Shown here: positions 62,583 to 64,000 of the stretch, one piece after another
Numbering within the stretch: position 1 is the stretch's first letter
Layout of the letters: every line of letters starts with the position of its first letter
Assembly (NCBI RefSeq): GCF_014698035.1
Contig: NZ_JACJSF010000024.1
Location: 1-64,000 of the forward strand
Direction: 5' to 3'
Source: Desmonostoc muscorum FACHB-395
GTDB lineage: Bacteria; Cyanobacteriota; Cyanobacteriia; Cyanobacteriales; Nostocaceae
Length of the DNA stretch: 64,000 nucleotides
The notes under the pieces: model-generated
Told to the model about the DNA's origin: nothing
What the model saw: the letters and a program-made list of their open reading frames with translations, nothing else
Database searches by the model: none
Position numbers and translations under genes: made by a program

Positions 62583-64000
62583 ATGACGCATGACGACTAT
62601 AAGGAGACTAAAATCAGCGATTTAGACATAGCTATTATTGGTATGTCGGGGCGTTTTCCTAAAGCTAGTAATTTGGATAACTTCTGGCAAAACCTCAAAG
62701 ATGGTTTGGAAGCAATCTCATTTTTTTCAGACCAAGAGCTAGAATCAATAGGAGTAGATACAAATACAATAAATGATCCAAATTATGTCAAAGCAAATGC
62801 TGTACTAGAAGATATAGAATTATTTGATGCTGCATTCTTTGATTACTCTCCCAAAACAGCAGAAATAATAGATCCCCAGCACCGCCTATTTTTGGAAACA
62901 GCTTGGGAGGCTTTGGAAAGTGCTGGCTATGATTCTAAAACTTATCAAGGTCGAATTAGTGTTTACGGTAGCGCCAGTATTAGTAGTTACTTTTTATTCA
63001 ATCTTTTTTCCAATCCTGAATTAATCAAATTAGTTGGTCTTGACCAAATTAGACATCATAATCGTACAGATAATCTGACTACACGAGTTGCTTATAAATT
63101 AGATTTAAAGGGTTCAGCTATCACCGTCCAAACTGGATGTTCTAGTTCATTAGTTGCTATTCATTTAGCCTGCCAAAGCTTAATAGATCGTGAATCCGAT
63201 CTGGTTTTAGCAGGTGGAGTTTCTATAACTAACTTAAAAAAGACTGGCTATGCGTATCAAGAGGGGGGAATTTTGTCTCCCGATGGACATTGCCGCGCCT
63301 TTGATGCCAAAGCGCAAGGAACAGTTAACGGTGATGGGGTAGGTATAGTAATTTTAAAACGATTAGCAGATGCGATCGCTAATGGAGATTATATTCATGC
63401 TGTGATTAAAGGTTCAGCGATTAATAATGATGGTTCTGCCAAAATTGGCTATACAGCTCCTAGTATCGATGGTCAAGCCAAGGTGATTGCTGAAGCTCTC
63501 GCCATCAGCAGAATTGAACCCGATATGGTCAGTTATGTTGAGGCTCATGGCACCGGCACCGTTTTAGGAGACCCGATTGAAATTGCAGCGTTAACTAAAT
63601 CTTTTCGCGCTAGAACTCAGAAAAAGAATTTCTGTGCCATTGGTTCGGTAAAAACGAATATCGGCCACCTAGATACTGCATCTGGTGTTGCAGGTTTAAT
63701 CAAAACTGTCCTCGCACTCAAACACAAGCAAATACCACCCAGCTTACACTTTCAAGAACCATCACCCCAGATTGATTTTGCTAATAGTCCCTTCTACGTT
63801 AACGCTAAGCTTTCAGAATGGAAGTCAAATGGACACCCTAGACGTGCAGGAGTCAGTTCTTTTGGTATTGGTGGCACTAATGCTCATGTAGTTCTAGAAG
63901 AAGCTCCGGTAGAGAAGCAGAGGGGGCAACTGAGTAAACATCATCTGTTGGTTGTTTCTGCAAAAACAGAATCAGCATTAGAGGCAGCTACGGCAAATCT
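62583..64000 (+). CDS. Type I polyketide synthase, ketosynthase domain (partial, cut by window end)
   Basis: The frame is open from the ATG at 62583 to the window end, at least 472 codons. A ketosynthase fills what is visible: IAIIGMSGRFP, then QTGCSSSLVAIHLAC with Cys186, EAHGTGTVLGDPIEI with His322 and KTNIGHLDTASGVAGL with His362. FGIGGTNAHVVLEEAP ends the KS and the KS-AT linker begins. The protein should extend the Asp-bound peptidyl chain from the preceding NRPS with malonyl-type units. An in-frame TTG at 62535 is an alternative start. AT, reductive and release domains lie outside the window. Confidence 0.93.
   Translation, partial: MTHDDYKETKISDLDIAIIGMSGRFPKASNLDNFWQNLKDGLEAISFFSDQELESIGVDTNTINDPNYVKANAVLEDIELFDAAFFDYSPKTAEIIDPQHRLFLETAWEALESAGYDSKTYQGRISVYGSASISSYFLFNLFSNPELIKLVGLDQIRHHNRTDNLTTRVAYKLDLKGSAITVQTGCSSSLVAIHLACQSLIDRESDLVLAGGVSITNLKKTGYAYQEGGILSPDGHCRAFDAKAQGTVNGDGVGIVILKRLADAIANGDYIHAVIKGSAINNDGSAKIGYTAPSIDGQAKVIAEALAISRIEPDMVSYVEAHGTGTVLGDPIEIAALTKSFRARTQKKNFCAIGSVKTNIGHLDTASGVAGLIKTVLALKHKQIPPSLHFQEPSPQIDFANSPFYVNAKLSEWKSNGHPRRAGVSSFGIGGTNAHVVLEEAPVEKQRGQLSKHHLLVVSAKTESALEAATAN

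Overview
The window looks like chromosome or large-plasmid DNA of a filamentous, Nostoc-like cyanobacterium. The HIP1 octamer GCGATCGC is frequent in genes and spacers. Short dispersed repeats fill most spacers. The proteins (AMIN-domain TonB receptor, SLH-OprB porin, HstK-type Ser/Thr-His kinase, FAAL-initiated NRPS) are of cyanobacterial type.

Region 1 (80-15513) is an organosulfur region. The minus strand carries an amidohydrolase, a sulfonate-binding lipoprotein, a two-cluster ferredoxin and an AprA/fumarate-reductase-like flavoprotein. The plus strand carries ssuD, ssuC and ssuB, so the binding protein and its transporter are in divergent blocks. Between them lie a glycosyltransferase, a TVP38 membrane protein and an SLH-OprB porin. 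Two tandem D-2-hydroxyacid dehydrogenases follow ssuB. A type II NADH dehydrogenase (15965-17311) stands alone.

Region 2 (18312-28587) is a run of plus-strand genes: GMC (cholesterol-oxidase-like) oxidoreductase, alpha/beta hydrolase with a Cys nucleophile, acetoacetate-decarboxylase-like protein, 4-TM protein, patatin lipase, GH1 glycosidase and SDR. The GMC enzyme and the patatin share an unnamed C-terminal domain. The GH1 gene carries an in-frame insert of about 274 codons that reads as a circularly permuted type 2 periplasmic-binding-protein domain. Together this looks like an undescribed lipid, sterol-like or glycolipid pathway.

Region 3 (28624-37045) holds a small membrane protein, a DUF547 protein, a TIGR04283-type glycosyltransferase, a rhodanese and a 2004-residue Ser/Thr kinase-AAA-GAF-GAF-histidine kinase. 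Its second GAF has the Cys-His signature of cyanobacteriochromes.

Region 4 (37314 to the window end) is an iron/siderophore locus. An MFS exporter, a PepSY/FoxB-like reductase and a TonB-dependent receptor are on the minus strand. Divergent from them is an NRPS-PKS assembly line: FAAL-ACP-C; MycE-like methyltransferase; SyrP-like hydroxylase; I-A(Asp)-T-C-A(Gly)-T-C-hydroxylase; methyltransferase; I-A(Asp)-T; then a PKS cut by the window end. Specificity residues read by eye give Asp, Gly, Asp. The predicted product begins fatty acyl-(beta-OH-Asp)-Gly-(beta-OH-Asp)-polyketide, a lipopeptide siderophore resembling the cyanochelin class.
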